Shown one piece after another: positions 16,078 through 25,976 of a stretch of DNA of 45,236 nucleotides. The translations under genes were made by a program, and so were the position numbers. Numbering within the stretch: position 1 is the stretch's first letter; each line of letters starts with the position of its first letter. Origin of the DNA: Eubacterium sp. (GTDB lineage: Bacteria > Bacillota_A > Clostridia > Lachnospirales > Lachnospiraceae); the NCBI GenBank assembly GCA_024687845.1, contig JAILEL010000041.1, positions 1-45,236 of the forward strand, written 5' to 3'. The notes under the pieces were generated by a model, which was given only the letters and a program-made list of their open reading frames with translations, ran no database searches and had not been told where the DNA came from.

Positions 16078-16581
16078 TCATTTTTCTTCAAAACGATTCT
16101 TTACGTACTCTTTTACTTCATCCTTGCCCATATCAAGTGAAATAGCAAGTTCTCCATACAGACTATCTTCAGCTATATGACAGTATTTGGAATCAGAAGC
16201 AGTTACTTTCTTTCCTTCTGCAATCCTTTCTTCCATTCGCTCATAGATAGTTTTCATCAGTTCTACTAGAATAGTAGGATCACAGGAAAGAACCGCCTGC
16301 TTATATTCAAGCTCTCTCTTCTTTTCTTCAATAATCTGCAATTTTTCAATAGTTCTGATACTGTCAATAAAGTCTTCAGCCTGGGATTTCGACATAACCT
16401 TGCGCATAACAACACGTTCATTATCAATAGGTGTAAATATCTCGCTGTCTCTGATGTAGCAAGGTATCATCGTATAATATAGTTTGTCTTTAGACGCTCC
16501 GGAAACCTTCATCGGTCCGATATCAGTTATCTTGCATACGCCGTTACTTCCGTAGATAATATAATCGCCTACGTTAAACAT
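16078..16581 (-). CDS. CarD family transcription regulator
   Basis: A 167-residue protein. The N-terminal 60 residues (MFNVGDYIIYGSNGVCKI, then a Tyr-rich strand) form the CarD/TRCF RNA-polymerase-interacting domain, and the rest is helical as in the CarD C-terminal DNA-binding domain. CarD proteins bind the RNA polymerase beta subunit and tune open-complex stability at promoters. The start at 16581 follows GAGGGGTG by eight bases; an earlier TTG in frame overlaps that site. It stands alone between a promoter (16641-16669) and the 20-bp inverted repeat. Mfd in this window carries the same type of RNA-polymerase-binding domain. Confidence 0.85.
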   Translation of the reverse strand: MFNVGDYIIYGSNGVCKITDIGPMKVSGASKDKLYYTMIPCYIRDSEIFTPIDNERVVMRKVMSKSQAEDFIDSIRTIEKLQIIEEKKRELEYKQAVLSCDPTILVELMKTIYERMEERIAEGKKVTASDSKYCHIAEDSLYGELAISLDMGKDEVKEYVKNRFEEK

Positions 16582-16640
16582 CCCAAACACCCCTCTGTTC
16601 AATTAACGAAAATGTCTGACAAAAACTATCGTACTTACTT

Positions 16641-16669
16641 ATCTTAACACAGGTTTTATTGTAGTGTAA
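16641..16669 (-). promoter_or_regulatory. Likely sigma-A promoter of the CarD gene
   Basis: On the minus strand TTACAC (16669-16664), 17 bases, TAAGAT (16646-16641). Predicted start is near 16634, about 53 bases before the ATG. Confidence 0.5.
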
Positions 16670-16732
16670 GATGAAAAAAAATTTTCGTCATAATTATCAT
16701 AAATCGACCGAGTCTGTTGGTCATATTTACCC

Positions 16733-18406
16733 CTAATGGACTATATTTCCACCGTTTCTTCCCCAGATTTCTTCAAACGAATCAAGAGTCATCGGCTTTG
16801 CAAAATAAAATCCCTGAAATGTATGACAACCAAGATTAAGAAGCTTCTCGAGCTGTTCTCTTGTCTCAACACCTTCTGTAATAACATTCATGTTCAGCTT
16901 GTCGGACATTTCTATTACGCTGCCAAGAATATTCTCACTCTTCTTATCATTATCGGTTTCTCGAAGGAATTCTTTATCTATCTTAAGAGTATCCGCATTT
17001 ATATCCTTAAGGAGGCTGAGTGAGGAATATCCTTTTCCAAAATCATCTATTTCAATCTCAAATCCATCATTATGAAGCTTATCAACAAGTGCCAGCTGTC
17101 TGATAGTATCCTTCATCATAAAAGTTTCTGTAATTTCAAGTTTTAACTTACTCTTGTCAATATTATATTTCTTTATAAGTGCATCAAATACATCATACAC
17201 ATCTACATAGAAGAAGTCCTTCGGAGACACATTTACAGATATATAAAGTTCAGACTTATCTGTTTCCTTCCATTCAGCCAGCTGTTTTGCTGCTGCTTCC
17301 CAGACATAAACATCAAGCTTTGCAATCTGCTCGGATTTTTCAAGAATTTCTATAAAGTCTGATGGTGGGACAACTTCTCCAGTTGGTCTTACCCAACGGG
17401 ACAAAGCCTCCGCTCCTATTATTCTTCCCTCTTCAGAAACCTGCGGTTGCAGGTACATCTTGAATTCGCCTTCTCTTATTGCACGCTCACATTCATCTAT
17501 AATATACTGTTCCTTCAGCATTTTCTCCATTATAGACTCATTGAAGATTGCCAGATGCACTCCTGTTTCACCTTTTATCGTTGAAAGGGCAATCGTTGCC
17601 CTGTCACACATCGTTGAAACAGAAACTGCTTTATCTGACACAAAATAAACTCCAGCCTGGAGATGCAGATGGAATCTTACTCCTCTGATCAGATCCGGAA
17701 GCTCTTTTGATAAAGATATAGCGAACTTGTCATCAAAGCTTGATTTGTGGATAAGGAGTGCAAACTGATCTGCTCTTAGACGGCCACAGATTTCTCCATT
17801 CTGAAGCTTTGAACTAAGAAGTCTGCCCACATTCATCAAAACTTCATTTCCCTTATCCATACCAAGAATATCATTTACAAGCTTGAACTTGATAATATCA
17901 TATACAAGTACAACCCATTCCTCGTCCTTATTATCATCTATAAGACGTCTTGATGTTTCATAGAAGCCCTCCCAGTTATATAAACCGGTAAGAGAATCAA
18001 TCATATTTCTATTCGACTGATAAGCAGCTTTTATTTTAGCCTCAGAATCCGGACTTTCAAGTGCATTTATAGTAATGCATTCCATTACATATTTGTTGGC
18101 GGTTCCATGAGAATCGATATATTCAACAGGAACAGAAAGCACATGATACAAACTGTCCTTATGAACCTCATATTTCTCAGTACGGCTGGCCGACTGTTCC
18201 GCCCTATAGCTGCTACAGTTGGAGCATCTAAAATTCGAATCCCAGACATGATAACATTCTTCACCTGGAATAACTTTTTCTTCCTCATCATTCAAATGAA
18301 CTATGCGACATTCGTTTGGATCCACAAGTCGTACCATATCATAAATAGTAAGCATCTGGTCTATTAAGTTTTTAAGTTCTCTATGTGAATATCTGGAAAT
18401 GCTCAT
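16733..18406 (-). CDS. Cyclic-di-GMP phosphodiesterase with PAS-like N-terminus, degenerate GGDEF and intact EAL
   Basis: A 557-residue cytoplasmic protein. The N-terminal PAS-like domain (about 10-115) contains a cysteine cluster, Cys51, Cys61 and Cys64 (CYHVW then CSNC), that may bind metal or sense redox. A GGDEF domain (about 130-295) has RADQF (211-215) in place of GGDEF and should be inactive as a cyclase. The EAL domain (about 300-550) retains AEALSRW, SVNVS, EITET, DDFGKGYSS, the Lys of LKIDKEF, EGVET and FQGFYF. The start at 18406 follows AGAAGGTG; the ATG at 18424 overlaps that site. It lies downstream of the NQYGG-repeat protein gene and probably shares its transcript. Confidence 0.87.
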   Translation of the reverse strand: MSISRYSHRELKNLIDQMLTIYDMVRLVDPNECRIVHLNDEEEKVIPGEECYHVWDSNFRCSNCSSYRAEQSASRTEKYEVHKDSLYHVLSVPVEYIDSHGTANKYVMECITINALESPDSEAKIKAAYQSNRNMIDSLTGLYNWEGFYETSRRLIDDNKDEEWVVLVYDIIKFKLVNDILGMDKGNEVLMNVGRLLSSKLQNGEICGRLRADQFALLIHKSSFDDKFAISLSKELPDLIRGVRFHLHLQAGVYFVSDKAVSVSTMCDRATIALSTIKGETGVHLAIFNESIMEKMLKEQYIIDECERAIREGEFKMYLQPQVSEEGRIIGAEALSRWVRPTGEVVPPSDFIEILEKSEQIAKLDVYVWEAAAKQLAEWKETDKSELYISVNVSPKDFFYVDVYDVFDALIKKYNIDKSKLKLEITETFMMKDTIRQLALVDKLHNDGFEIEIDDFGKGYSSLSLLKDINADTLKIDKEFLRETDNDKKSENILGSVIEMSDKLNMNVITEGVETREQLEKLLNLGCHTFQGFYFAKPMTLDSFEEIWGRNGGNIVH

Positions 18407-18442
18407 GATACACCTTCTTAACATTTACTATATATTATATTA

Positions 18443-19357
18443 TTACTTTGCCTTAATGTAGTTGGTAAGTATCAGCTTTGCCTTACCTTCAGATGTTGAA
18501 ACAGCCGTATAAACTCCAAGATAATGATCTTCCATTTTGTAAAACTGTACTGCGCTTACCTTTGCACTCTGTCCACCCTGTGTTACAGTTCCAGTCATGA
18601 TACATCCATCACAGGTTTTACCTGCTATGGTCATTTTATCCTGAGTAATACTGGTAATGTTGTAGCCCTGCTTAGCAAGCTCAGTCTTATACTGTTCCTT
18701 ATATGATTCTACAAAATCCTGCATACTGGTATTGCTGGAGTTTACATTCCATGGTGTTCTCAAAACTCCAAATCCAATAAATTCTAAAGATTTATTATTT
18801 ACAGCGGTGAATTCTGTTACAGGAGTTCCACTTTTTAATGTCTGAAGCTCTGCTTCTGCTCCTCCAGTATAAGAAGTTTTAGTCCAGCCCTTGCCAGAAC
18901 TAAGATCTACTTCAAATCCAAAATAATCATTTGTGAAAACATCCCCAGAAAAAGTTCCCGGAGTATAAGCTTTACCACCAAATACCTTTTTAGCCTGACT
19001 CACTCCTATAATTGCTACAAGAATAAGAATAGGAAGTATTATTACGAGTGGATTAATCGAACTTTTCATCTTTGGAGTTGAGTAATCATTTCCATATGCA
19101 GGCCCTCCATTATATGAAGAACCTCCACCATATGGTGAATTACCATTAGGAGCCTGATTTCCAAATGACTGACCTGGTGTTGGAGACGGGGTTCCATAAG
19201 AGGACTGGCCGCCTCTGTAAGGAGACTGGTTCTGGGGCGCACCACCATACTGATTCTGAGGTACACCACCATACTGATTCTGAGCCGGACCACCATACTG
19301 GTTCTGAGCCTGATCTCCACCATTCTGCATCTGATTATTATCTTTTTTTAATTCCAT
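18443..19357 (-). CDS. Membrane protein with Q/N/G/Y-rich repeat tail, function unknown
   Basis: A 304-residue protein of unrecognised family. Residues 1-95 are low-complexity and prion-like, with three eight-residue repeats NQYGG(P/V/A)(A/P)Q at 19-42. A single membrane segment (about 101-121) follows, then a roughly 180-residue extracytoplasmic domain with a predicted beta-rich fold, a region that looks like a PsbP or lipoprotein-like ligand domain (FTNDYFGFEVDL, then a C-terminal YKMEDHYLGVYTAVST). The repeat tail would be cytoplasmic. AAAGGAAA precedes the ATG. The phosphodiesterase gene starts 36 bases downstream, so the pair may form an operon. Two other proteins in the window have similar Q/N-rich linkers. 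Confidence 0.75.
   Translation of the reverse strand: MELKKDNNQMQNGGDQAQNQYGGPAQNQYGGVPQNQYGGAPQNQSPYRGGQSSYGTPSPTPGQSFGNQAPNGNSPYGGGSSYNGGPAYGNDYSTPKMKSSINPLVIILPILILVAIIGVSQAKKVFGGKAYTPGTFSGDVFTNDYFGFEVDLSSGKGWTKTSYTGGAEAELQTLKSGTPVTEFTAVNNKSLEFIGFGVLRTPWNVNSSNTSMQDFVESYKEQYKTELAKQGYNITSITQDKMTIAGKTCDGCIMTGTVTQGGQSAKVSAVQFYKMEDHYLGVYTAVSTSEGKAKLILTNYIKAK
19232..19303 (-). repeat. 24-bp tandem repeat coding for NQYGG units
   Basis: Three imperfect copies of a 24-base unit inside the preceding gene encode residues 19-42. The repeat is in frame and coding. Confidence 0.8.
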
Positions 19358-19420
19358 AATTTTTCCTTTATTTCATATAAATACTTTTAGAACTATCTTA
19401 TTTCACTCTATAAAGTTTTA

Positions 19421-21013
19421 TTATTTCTTTATAAGAAGTGACTGTCCCTTCATTTCCTCTGGCTGCTCAAGTCCCATTATTTCAAGTACTGTAGGTATTA
19501 TATCACACAATTTTCCACCATCTTTAAGTGTGTATGCCTCATCGTAGTTATAAAGAATGAATGGTACTGGATTAGTTGTATGAGCTGTATGTGGCTCTCC
19601 TGTTTCATAGTTTACCATCTGCTCACAGTTACCATGATCAGCACAGATGAAAAGAACTCCATCCATTTCCTTAACAGCTTCTACAGCATCTCCTACACAT
19701 TTATCTACAGTCTCAACTGCCTTAACTGCAGCATCGAGAACTCCTGTGTGGCCTACCATATCAGGGTTAGCGAAGTTGATAATGATTACATCATATTCAC
19801 CTGAACGAATAGCAGCATTTAACTTTTCACTAACCTCAGGTGCACTCATTTCAGGCTGAAGATCATAAGTTGCAACAGCTGGTGAATTAACAAGAATTCT
19901 GTCCTCGCCTTCATTTGGCTCTTCTATACCGCCATTGAAGAAGAAGGTTACGTGAGCGTATTTCTCTGTCTCAGCAAGTCTAAGCTGTTTCTTGCCAAGC
20001 TTAGCAAGATACTCACCAAATGTATTTGTGATTTCCTGCTTCTTAAATGCTACAAACTTGTTTGGAATAGTTTCATCATAATCCTTGAAGCAGACATAGG
20101 TAAGCTCCATGAAACCATTTGCTCTCTTAAGGTATTTGATGCATTTTGTATCTTCTGCATCACCTGGCTGAGCCTGGATATCATCATCAGTGAAGCAGAA
20201 TGCTTTAGTAATCTCACGAGCTCTGTCAGGTCTGAAGTTGAAGAATATTACAGAGTCTCCTGACTTAACAAGTGATAAAGGCTTACCAGCCTCATCTGTG
20301 ATAACAGTAGGAAGAACGAACTCATCTGTAACACCATTATCATAGGAATCCTGCATAGCCTGAACAGGATCAGTAGCTTTTATTCCTTCTCCAGTTACAA
20401 GACTGTCATATGCTTTCTGGATTCTGTCCCAGTTATTATCTCTATCCATTGCATAGTAACGACCTGAAAGTGATGCAACCTTTCCAACTCCGATTTCAAC
20501 AGTCTTATCTACAAGCTCCTGAAGATAGTCCTTACCTGATGCTGGAGGTGTATCTCTTCCATCGAAGAAAGGATGAATATATACATTTTCAAGTCCCTCT
20601 CTCTTACACATTTCAAGGATTGCATAAAGATGTGTATTGTGGCTGTGAACACCACCATCTGAAAGAAGTCCCCAGAGGTGAAGGTCACTTCCCTTTTCTT
20701 TACAATTGTTGATAGCATGAAGCAGTTCTTCATTTTTGAAGAAATCTCCATCCTCGATGAACTTAGTAATAAGTGTCAGATCCTGATAAATGATTCTTCC
20801 TGATCCGATATTCATATGTCCTACTTCAGAGTTACCCATCTGTCCGTCAGGAAGACCAACAGCCATACCTGATGCAAGGCCTCTCTTATAAGGGCACTCA
20901 GCCTTTAACTTATCCATAACAGGAGTATTAGCTATAGCAATAGCATTTCCCTCCTTAATATCTGACTCACCATAACCATCAAGAACCATAACTACTACAG
21001 GCTTCTTACTCAT
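19421..21013 (-). CDS. gpmI: 2,3-bisphosphoglycerate-independent phosphoglycerate mutase
   Basis: A 530-residue manganese-dependent mutase that interconverts 3- and 2-phosphoglycerate in glycolysis. The N-terminal VMVLDGYGES holds metal ligand Asp12, MGNSEVGH carries the phosphorylated Ser62, FFDGRDTPP and RYYAMDRD line the mutase domain, and DMVGHTG and CADHGNCEQM near the C-terminus complete the metal site. Length is slightly above the usual 510. AAGGAG precedes the ATG. It has its own promoter upstream and is followed after 63 bases by the NQYGG protein gene. Confidence 0.96.
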   Translation of the reverse strand: MSKKPVVVMVLDGYGESDIKEGNAIAIANTPVMDKLKAECPYKRGLASGMAVGLPDGQMGNSEVGHMNIGSGRIIYQDLTLITKFIEDGDFFKNEELLHAINNCKEKGSDLHLWGLLSDGGVHSHNTHLYAILEMCKREGLENVYIHPFFDGRDTPPASGKDYLQELVDKTVEIGVGKVASLSGRYYAMDRDNNWDRIQKAYDSLVTGEGIKATDPVQAMQDSYDNGVTDEFVLPTVITDEAGKPLSLVKSGDSVIFFNFRPDRAREITKAFCFTDDDIQAQPGDAEDTKCIKYLKRANGFMELTYVCFKDYDETIPNKFVAFKKQEITNTFGEYLAKLGKKQLRLAETEKYAHVTFFFNGGIEEPNEGEDRILVNSPAVATYDLQPEMSAPEVSEKLNAAIRSGEYDVIIINFANPDMVGHTGVLDAAVKAVETVDKCVGDAVEAVKEMDGVLFICADHGNCEQMVNYETGEPHTAHTTNPVPFILYNYDEAYTLKDGGKLCDIIPTVLEIMGLEQPEEMKGQSLLIKK

Positions 21014-21099
21014 TTTTTATCTCCTTCTTTTTATATTGTATTATTACTTTGTGTATAAATTATTAATTTATTGCTTCGCTACATTCTGTAACAACATAA

Positions 21100-21129
21100 A
21101 TTATAACAAATATGTAGCATATAAGTTAA
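21100..21129 (-). promoter_or_regulatory. Likely promoter of gpmI with an overlapping inverted repeat
   Basis: On the minus strand TTAACT (21129-21124), 18 bases, TATAAT (21105-21100). Predicted start is near 21093. A short inverted repeat, TAAGTT-5-AACTTA (21122-21138), covers the -35 box and could be an operator. Confidence 0.5.
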
Positions 21130-21173
21130 CCAAACTTAACCTCTTCACAGATAGACATTCAAGTAAAAATATA

Positions 21174-22268
21174 CTAGAACTTGATGCCATAATAAACATT
21201 AAAATCAACTGATTTCTCATAGCTGAAATTAGGATCTTCAGTCTGAAGCCACTCAGAATACTTTGTTCCCATGTAGCTTCTTCTCTTTCCGACTATGAGC
21301 TCAGTCTTTCTCTGATCTGTTGCATCTCTATCAGTAAGAGCTTTCATATAGAAAATATGATAACCATATTCTGACTCTGTTACCAGACTGTAAGAACCAT
21401 CCTCAAGGTCATAGAGCTTATCTGCTATTTCATTACCGTATATTCCCTTTATCTCAGATGGTGTCATTGTATAGTAAGCGGAATTTGTGAGGCCATAATA
21501 TTCTGCAAGGCCTTCAATATTGGTACTATTCGGGCTTGTAGATGAGGTTCCATCATTCACACCACTCTCAATAGGATTGATGAGCGTATTGTATGCCTGA
21601 AGAGCTCTTTCAAACTGGGCCTGCTTCTCATCCTCTGAGAACTTAGTTACGTCACCACTTGAAGCAACTGCATAGCATTCAAAATACAGATCATAAAATG
21701 TAGTCATTCTCGCATCTTCATCTGATACTTCGATTCCTGCCTTGTCTATAATTGTATTATAAACCTTTTTAGCGAGTGCATTTTCCTGCATGACCTTTTG
21801 AATCAGATCATATTCAAGCTGCATATCCTGAATCTGCTGATCTGTCAGATTCTCATAAAAATCGTCTGCCTCCTTGGAAACAGCTTTTGCCTCGTCTTCA
21901 TTAAGTGCACATTTAAAATCAGTCGCCTTGGACGCCAGTAGCTTGACATGCACAATGTCTTCAATAATGTCTCTTCTTGTAACATCCTCCATATTTGCAC
22001 TCTTGTCTCTTGCAACTGAAATGTCTACTCCCCAGATGCCAGAGCCATAGACTGACTCATAGTCCTCTTTAACGGTATTGGCATAGAGATAAACTTCACC
22101 CAGAGTTATATTTTCCCCAGCAAATGTGAATACAGTATCTTTAGCCCGAACCTCTGGCTCATCTGAGAATCCGCAGGCATTAAGCGTGGTAATAAAGCAA
22201 AGGATGAGTACTGCCGCTGTCCATTTTTTTAGAGTTTTTGTTATTCTGTTATGATTGACATTTTTCAT
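21174..22268 (-). CDS. PrsA/SurA-like foldase lipoprotein
   Basis: A 364-residue exported lipoprotein: basic N-terminus, hydrophobic segment, and lipobox TTLNAC with Cys32. A SurA-type N-terminal helical region (about 45-190) is followed by a parvulin-like peptidyl-prolyl isomerase region near the C-terminus (EDGSYSLVTESEYGYHIFYMKAL). It should help extracytoplasmic proteins fold at the membrane surface. It follows mfd by 88 bases; mfd next to a PrsA-like gene is the usual order in Clostridia. The isomerase domain is shorter and less conserved than in B. subtilis PrsA, so chaperone rather than isomerase activity is possible. Confidence 0.82.
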   Translation of the reverse strand: MKNVNHNRITKTLKKWTAAVLILCFITTLNACGFSDEPEVRAKDTVFTFAGENITLGEVYLYANTVKEDYESVYGSGIWGVDISVARDKSANMEDVTRRDIIEDIVHVKLLASKATDFKCALNEDEAKAVSKEADDFYENLTDQQIQDMQLEYDLIQKVMQENALAKKVYNTIIDKAGIEVSDEDARMTTFYDLYFECYAVASSGDVTKFSEDEKQAQFERALQAYNTLINPIESGVNDGTSSTSPNSTNIEGLAEYYGLTNSAYYTMTPSEIKGIYGNEIADKLYDLEDGSYSLVTESEYGYHIFYMKALTDRDATDQRKTELIVGKRRSYMGTKYSEWLQTEDPNFSYEKSVDFNVYYGIKF

Positions 22269-22356
22269 CTATTTATATTCCACCTTATCTTACGCCTGAA
22301 TAATGATAAACAAGAGTTAAATCTCTTGAAAACTAACTAAAAAACTAACTGTAAAT

Positions 22357-25300
22357 CTAGGATTTCTTTGTTTCCGGATGAACTATCAGGCTGCTGTCTA
22401 TGTCTTCTATCACTTTTTCTATACTGCTGAGCATATTTTCCTGAATAATGCTTGATGTCTTAACAGCAAATCCGGATTCTTTGGCATTTACCAGTCTCAT
22501 ATTGCCCTTGTATTTTTTAACAAAGCCATTGATTGACTCTACCCTTACAGGCGCTTTGTCCCTTATTATATACTGAACCCATCCATCTGTATAGCGGATA
22601 TGTGTTATTTCAGCTTTATGGGCCTTCGCCCTTATAAGAGCAACCTGAATAAGCCTTTCGACAACCTTTGGAAGATTTCCGAATCTGTCCTTTGCCTCAG
22701 CCACAACAGCATCTCTGTCTTCCTCATTTTCGATACGGGATATATGTTTATATAGTTCGAGTTTTAAAAACTCATTTCTCACATATTCATCTGGAATATA
22801 TGCATCTACCGGTATTTCAACAGAAGTGTCAAAATCCTCTTCTGAGGTTTCTCCCTTCTTTTCTCTTATAGCCTTATTCAGCATTTTAACATACAGGTCG
22901 TAGCCAATCTCTTCCATATGACCAGACTGGCTGCTTCCAAGAATATTACCGGCGCCTCTTATCTCAAGGTCCTTCATGGAAATCTTATAGCCCGAACCCA
23001 GCTCGGTAAATTCTCTTATAGCTGATAGACGTTTCTCTGCAACCTCTCTGATGACTTTATCTCTTCTATACATCATAAATGCGTATGCGGAACGGTCACT
23101 TCGTCCAACTCTTCCCCGGAGCTGATACAACTGTGCCAGTCCAAAATTATCTGCATTATGAATAATAATTGTATTAACATTTGGAATATCCAGACCTGTT
23201 TCAATTATTGTTGTTGATACAAGGACATCTATCTCATTTTTAATAAAGGCATGCATAATATCCTCGAGCTCTCGCTCCTTCATCTTTCCATGAGCGAATT
23301 CAACCACAGCATCTGGAATTAATTCTCTTATCTCAAGACAGATTCTTTCTATATCATCCACTCTGTTATAAACATAGTAAACCTGTCCTTTTCTCGCCAG
23401 CTCTCTGGATATTGCTTCTTTCACAATCTCTCTGTCATATTCCATGACGTAGGTCTGAATCGGTCTTCTATCTACCGGTGGCTCCTCAAGGATACTCATA
23501 TCCCTGATTCCTATAAGACTCATATGAAGAGTTCTTGGAATCGGAGTAGCAGTGAGTGTCAGAACATCTACAGTGTTCTTCATCTCCTTAATTGCTTCCT
23601 TATGTTTTACACCGAATCTCTGTTCCTCATCTATTATAAGAAGTCCAAGAGATTTAAAGGACACATCCTTCGAAAGAATCCTATGAGTTCCAATAACTAT
23701 ATCTACTGAACCATTTTTGAGCCCTGCAAGAGTTTCCTTAACCTGTTTTGTTGTGCAGAATCTTGAAAGCACTCTTACATTTATAGGATAGCCTTCCATT
23801 CTGGACTCAAAGTTTTCAAAATGCTGCTGCGCAAGAATTGTAGTAGGCACTAAATATGCCACCTGCTTACCGTCCTGCACTGCCTTAAATGCAGCTCTTA
23901 TAGCTACCTCAGTTTTACCAAAGCCTACATCACCGCAGATAAGTCTGTCCATTATCTTGGAGCTTTCCATATCTTTCTTGGTATCTTCTATGGCATGAAT
24001 CTGGTCCTGAGTTTCCTCATAAGGGAACATTTCCTCGAATTCTCTCTGCCACAGTGTATCTTCAGAAAATTGATATCCCTTCTTACTCTGTCTTACAGCA
24101 TAGAGCTGAATCAGTTCACTCGCTATATTATCAACACTCTTTGATACTCTTGCCCGGGTTTTATTCCACTGTTCTCCACCTAATTTATTAAGTCGTGGTG
24201 GTCGGGAGTCTTTACTTGAATATTTTCCGATAAGACTCAGCTGATCAACCGGAATAAAGAGTCTGCCGCCGCCAGCATAATCAATATTGATATAGTCTCT
24301 TACCCTGCCGTCGGATGTGCTAACCTTTTCTATTCCTTTATAGACACCTATTCCGTGTCTTTCATGAACTACATAGTCACCTACATTTATCTCACTAAGA
24401 TCTGAAAATCTTTCACCTTCGAATTTTTTAGGGAGTCTTCTTCTCTTAGTTTTCTCTCCGCCGAAGATTTCGCTTTCGCTAATAACAACCAGACTTGAAC
24501 CAGGAACCCTGAATCCTTCTTCAAGGTTACCATCCGTTATCATTACTTCACGTGGCTTTAGTATTCTGGTTTTACTCGTCGTAAAGAATGCCGGTATCTC
24601 TTTCTCCATAAGAGCTGTAGCAAGTCTTTTGCCTCTGGTCTGAGAAGGAGAAACAATGACTATCTTATAATCATCCTTGCGCCATTTTTGAATATCCAGT
24701 ATAAGTCTGTCCGTGTCGCCTCTATAGGTTCCTATGCCCTTAGTTTCAAGGAAAATGTTTTCTTTCTCGCCCCACTCTGTCTGCTTCTTATAAAGCTCTG
24801 AAAGAAGGATTAGCTTTCTCTGCCCCAGCGCTTCCACAGTCTGAGTATCAGTATATAAAACATCCGCCTGACCAGGAAGGATATATCCGCATTCAAGTCT
24901 TGACTGCATAGAGAGTCTGAATTCCTTAGAATATCCACTGGCTCTTTCTCTCACCCTTTCTGGCTCATCAATAAAGATGGGTACATTTTCAGGAAGATAA
25001 TCAAGAAATGAAACGCAGGTACTGAAGAAATAAGTAACAAAGCTGTCAAGACCAGAAGTAGAATTGTACTCCATCACCTCTTCCTTAATATGTCTGATAT
25101 AGGAAGTAAGTCTTGCATAGCTTTCTGTCTGAAATGCTTTCTTAAATGCACCGGCGACTTTTTCACATTCTGCATCTATCAGATCCATACCTCTCTTGAT
25201 ACGGGCCTGACTCAGAACGTATTCACTTGCCGGAAGCACTTCAAAGCTTTCGATTTCCTCAATCGATCTCTGAGTTCCTTCATCAAAGTACCTGATTGAA

Positions 25301-25881
25301 TCTATTTCGTCTCCAAAGAGCTCAACACGACAAGGACACTCTTCCGTAAGAGGGTATATATCAAGAATACCTCCTCTTATGGAAAACTGTCCTCTGAATT
25401 CAACAACACCGCAGTTTTCATAACCAAGCATGACCAGCTTCGAGCTGATATCATTAAGATCTATCTCCTGCCCCACTGAAAGGGTAAAGCTATGACGTTT
25501 AAAATACTGCATGTCAGGAAGCTTATCCATGACTGCATCTACCGTGGTTATGATGACTGTTTTTTCCTGTTTATATATTCTTTTTAAGATTTCCAGTCGT
25601 TTTGCTGATGTAAGATTACCATGAATATCAGCATAATAGAAAAGAGCATCCTTCGCAGGATACAGATACACGTCCTTATCATAGAATCTGTAGTCCTGGT
25701 ACAGCTTGTCAGCCCTCGCAGTATCATAGGTTATTACCAGAACAAACGGATTGCCGTCCCTCATGCTTTCTATAACAAGAGGCCTTGCGCTTCTGGAAAG
25801 TCCCCATAAACTGCATGGATATTCTTTTTTTATCTTACTCAGCTCTTCGCCGGACTTAAGTGGACTAATCAGCGTTTCCAT
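22357..25881 (-). CDS. mfd: Transcription-repair coupling factor
   Basis: A 1174-residue ATP-dependent translocase that removes RNA polymerase stalled at DNA damage and recruits UvrA. Domains in order: UvrB-like N-terminus (about 1-340), CarD-like polymerase-interacting domain (VGDYVVHERHGIGVYKG, about 500-570), the superfamily 2 motor with Walker A GDVGFGKTE, the DEEQRFG motif II, TATPIPRTL, and the RecG-like QLRGRVGRS motif, and a C-terminal TRCF domain with IRGAGNILGSSQSGH upstream of it. Length is normal. GAGGAAT precedes the ATG. It lies between pth and the PrsA-like gene, as in other Firmicutes. Confidence 0.97.
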   Translation of the reverse strand: METLISPLKSGEELSKIKKEYPCSLWGLSRSARPLVIESMRDGNPFVLVITYDTARADKLYQDYRFYDKDVYLYPAKDALFYYADIHGNLTSAKRLEILKRIYKQEKTVIITTVDAVMDKLPDMQYFKRHSFTLSVGQEIDLNDISSKLVMLGYENCGVVEFRGQFSIRGGILDIYPLTEECPCRVELFGDEIDSIRYFDEGTQRSIEEIESFEVLPASEYVLSQARIKRGMDLIDAECEKVAGAFKKAFQTESYARLTSYIRHIKEEVMEYNSTSGLDSFVTYFFSTCVSFLDYLPENVPIFIDEPERVRERASGYSKEFRLSMQSRLECGYILPGQADVLYTDTQTVEALGQRKLILLSELYKKQTEWGEKENIFLETKGIGTYRGDTDRLILDIQKWRKDDYKIVIVSPSQTRGKRLATALMEKEIPAFFTTSKTRILKPREVMITDGNLEEGFRVPGSSLVVISESEIFGGEKTKRRRLPKKFEGERFSDLSEINVGDYVVHERHGIGVYKGIEKVSTSDGRVRDYINIDYAGGGRLFIPVDQLSLIGKYSSKDSRPPRLNKLGGEQWNKTRARVSKSVDNIASELIQLYAVRQSKKGYQFSEDTLWQREFEEMFPYEETQDQIHAIEDTKKDMESSKIMDRLICGDVGFGKTEVAIRAAFKAVQDGKQVAYLVPTTILAQQHFENFESRMEGYPINVRVLSRFCTTKQVKETLAGLKNGSVDIVIGTHRILSKDVSFKSLGLLIIDEEQRFGVKHKEAIKEMKNTVDVLTLTATPIPRTLHMSLIGIRDMSILEEPPVDRRPIQTYVMEYDREIVKEAISRELARKGQVYYVYNRVDDIERICLEIRELIPDAVVEFAHGKMKERELEDIMHAFIKNEIDVLVSTTIIETGLDIPNVNTIIIHNADNFGLAQLYQLRGRVGRSDRSAYAFMMYRRDKVIREVAEKRLSAIREFTELGSGYKISMKDLEIRGAGNILGSSQSGHMEEIGYDLYVKMLNKAIREKKGETSEEDFDTSVEIPVDAYIPDEYVRNEFLKLELYKHISRIENEEDRDAVVAEAKDRFGNLPKVVERLIQVALIRAKAHKAEITHIRYTDGWVQYIIRDKAPVRVESINGFVKKYKGNMRLVNAKESGFAVKTSSIIQENMLSSIEKVIEDIDSSLIVHPETKKS

Positions 25882-25976
25882 TTTTAATAATTCCTCAACT
25901 TAAGTCAGACCTAAATTATTCTTTTGTACTATTTATACTCTATACTGTTCATACTCTAGCAAAGCAGCATATCCAG

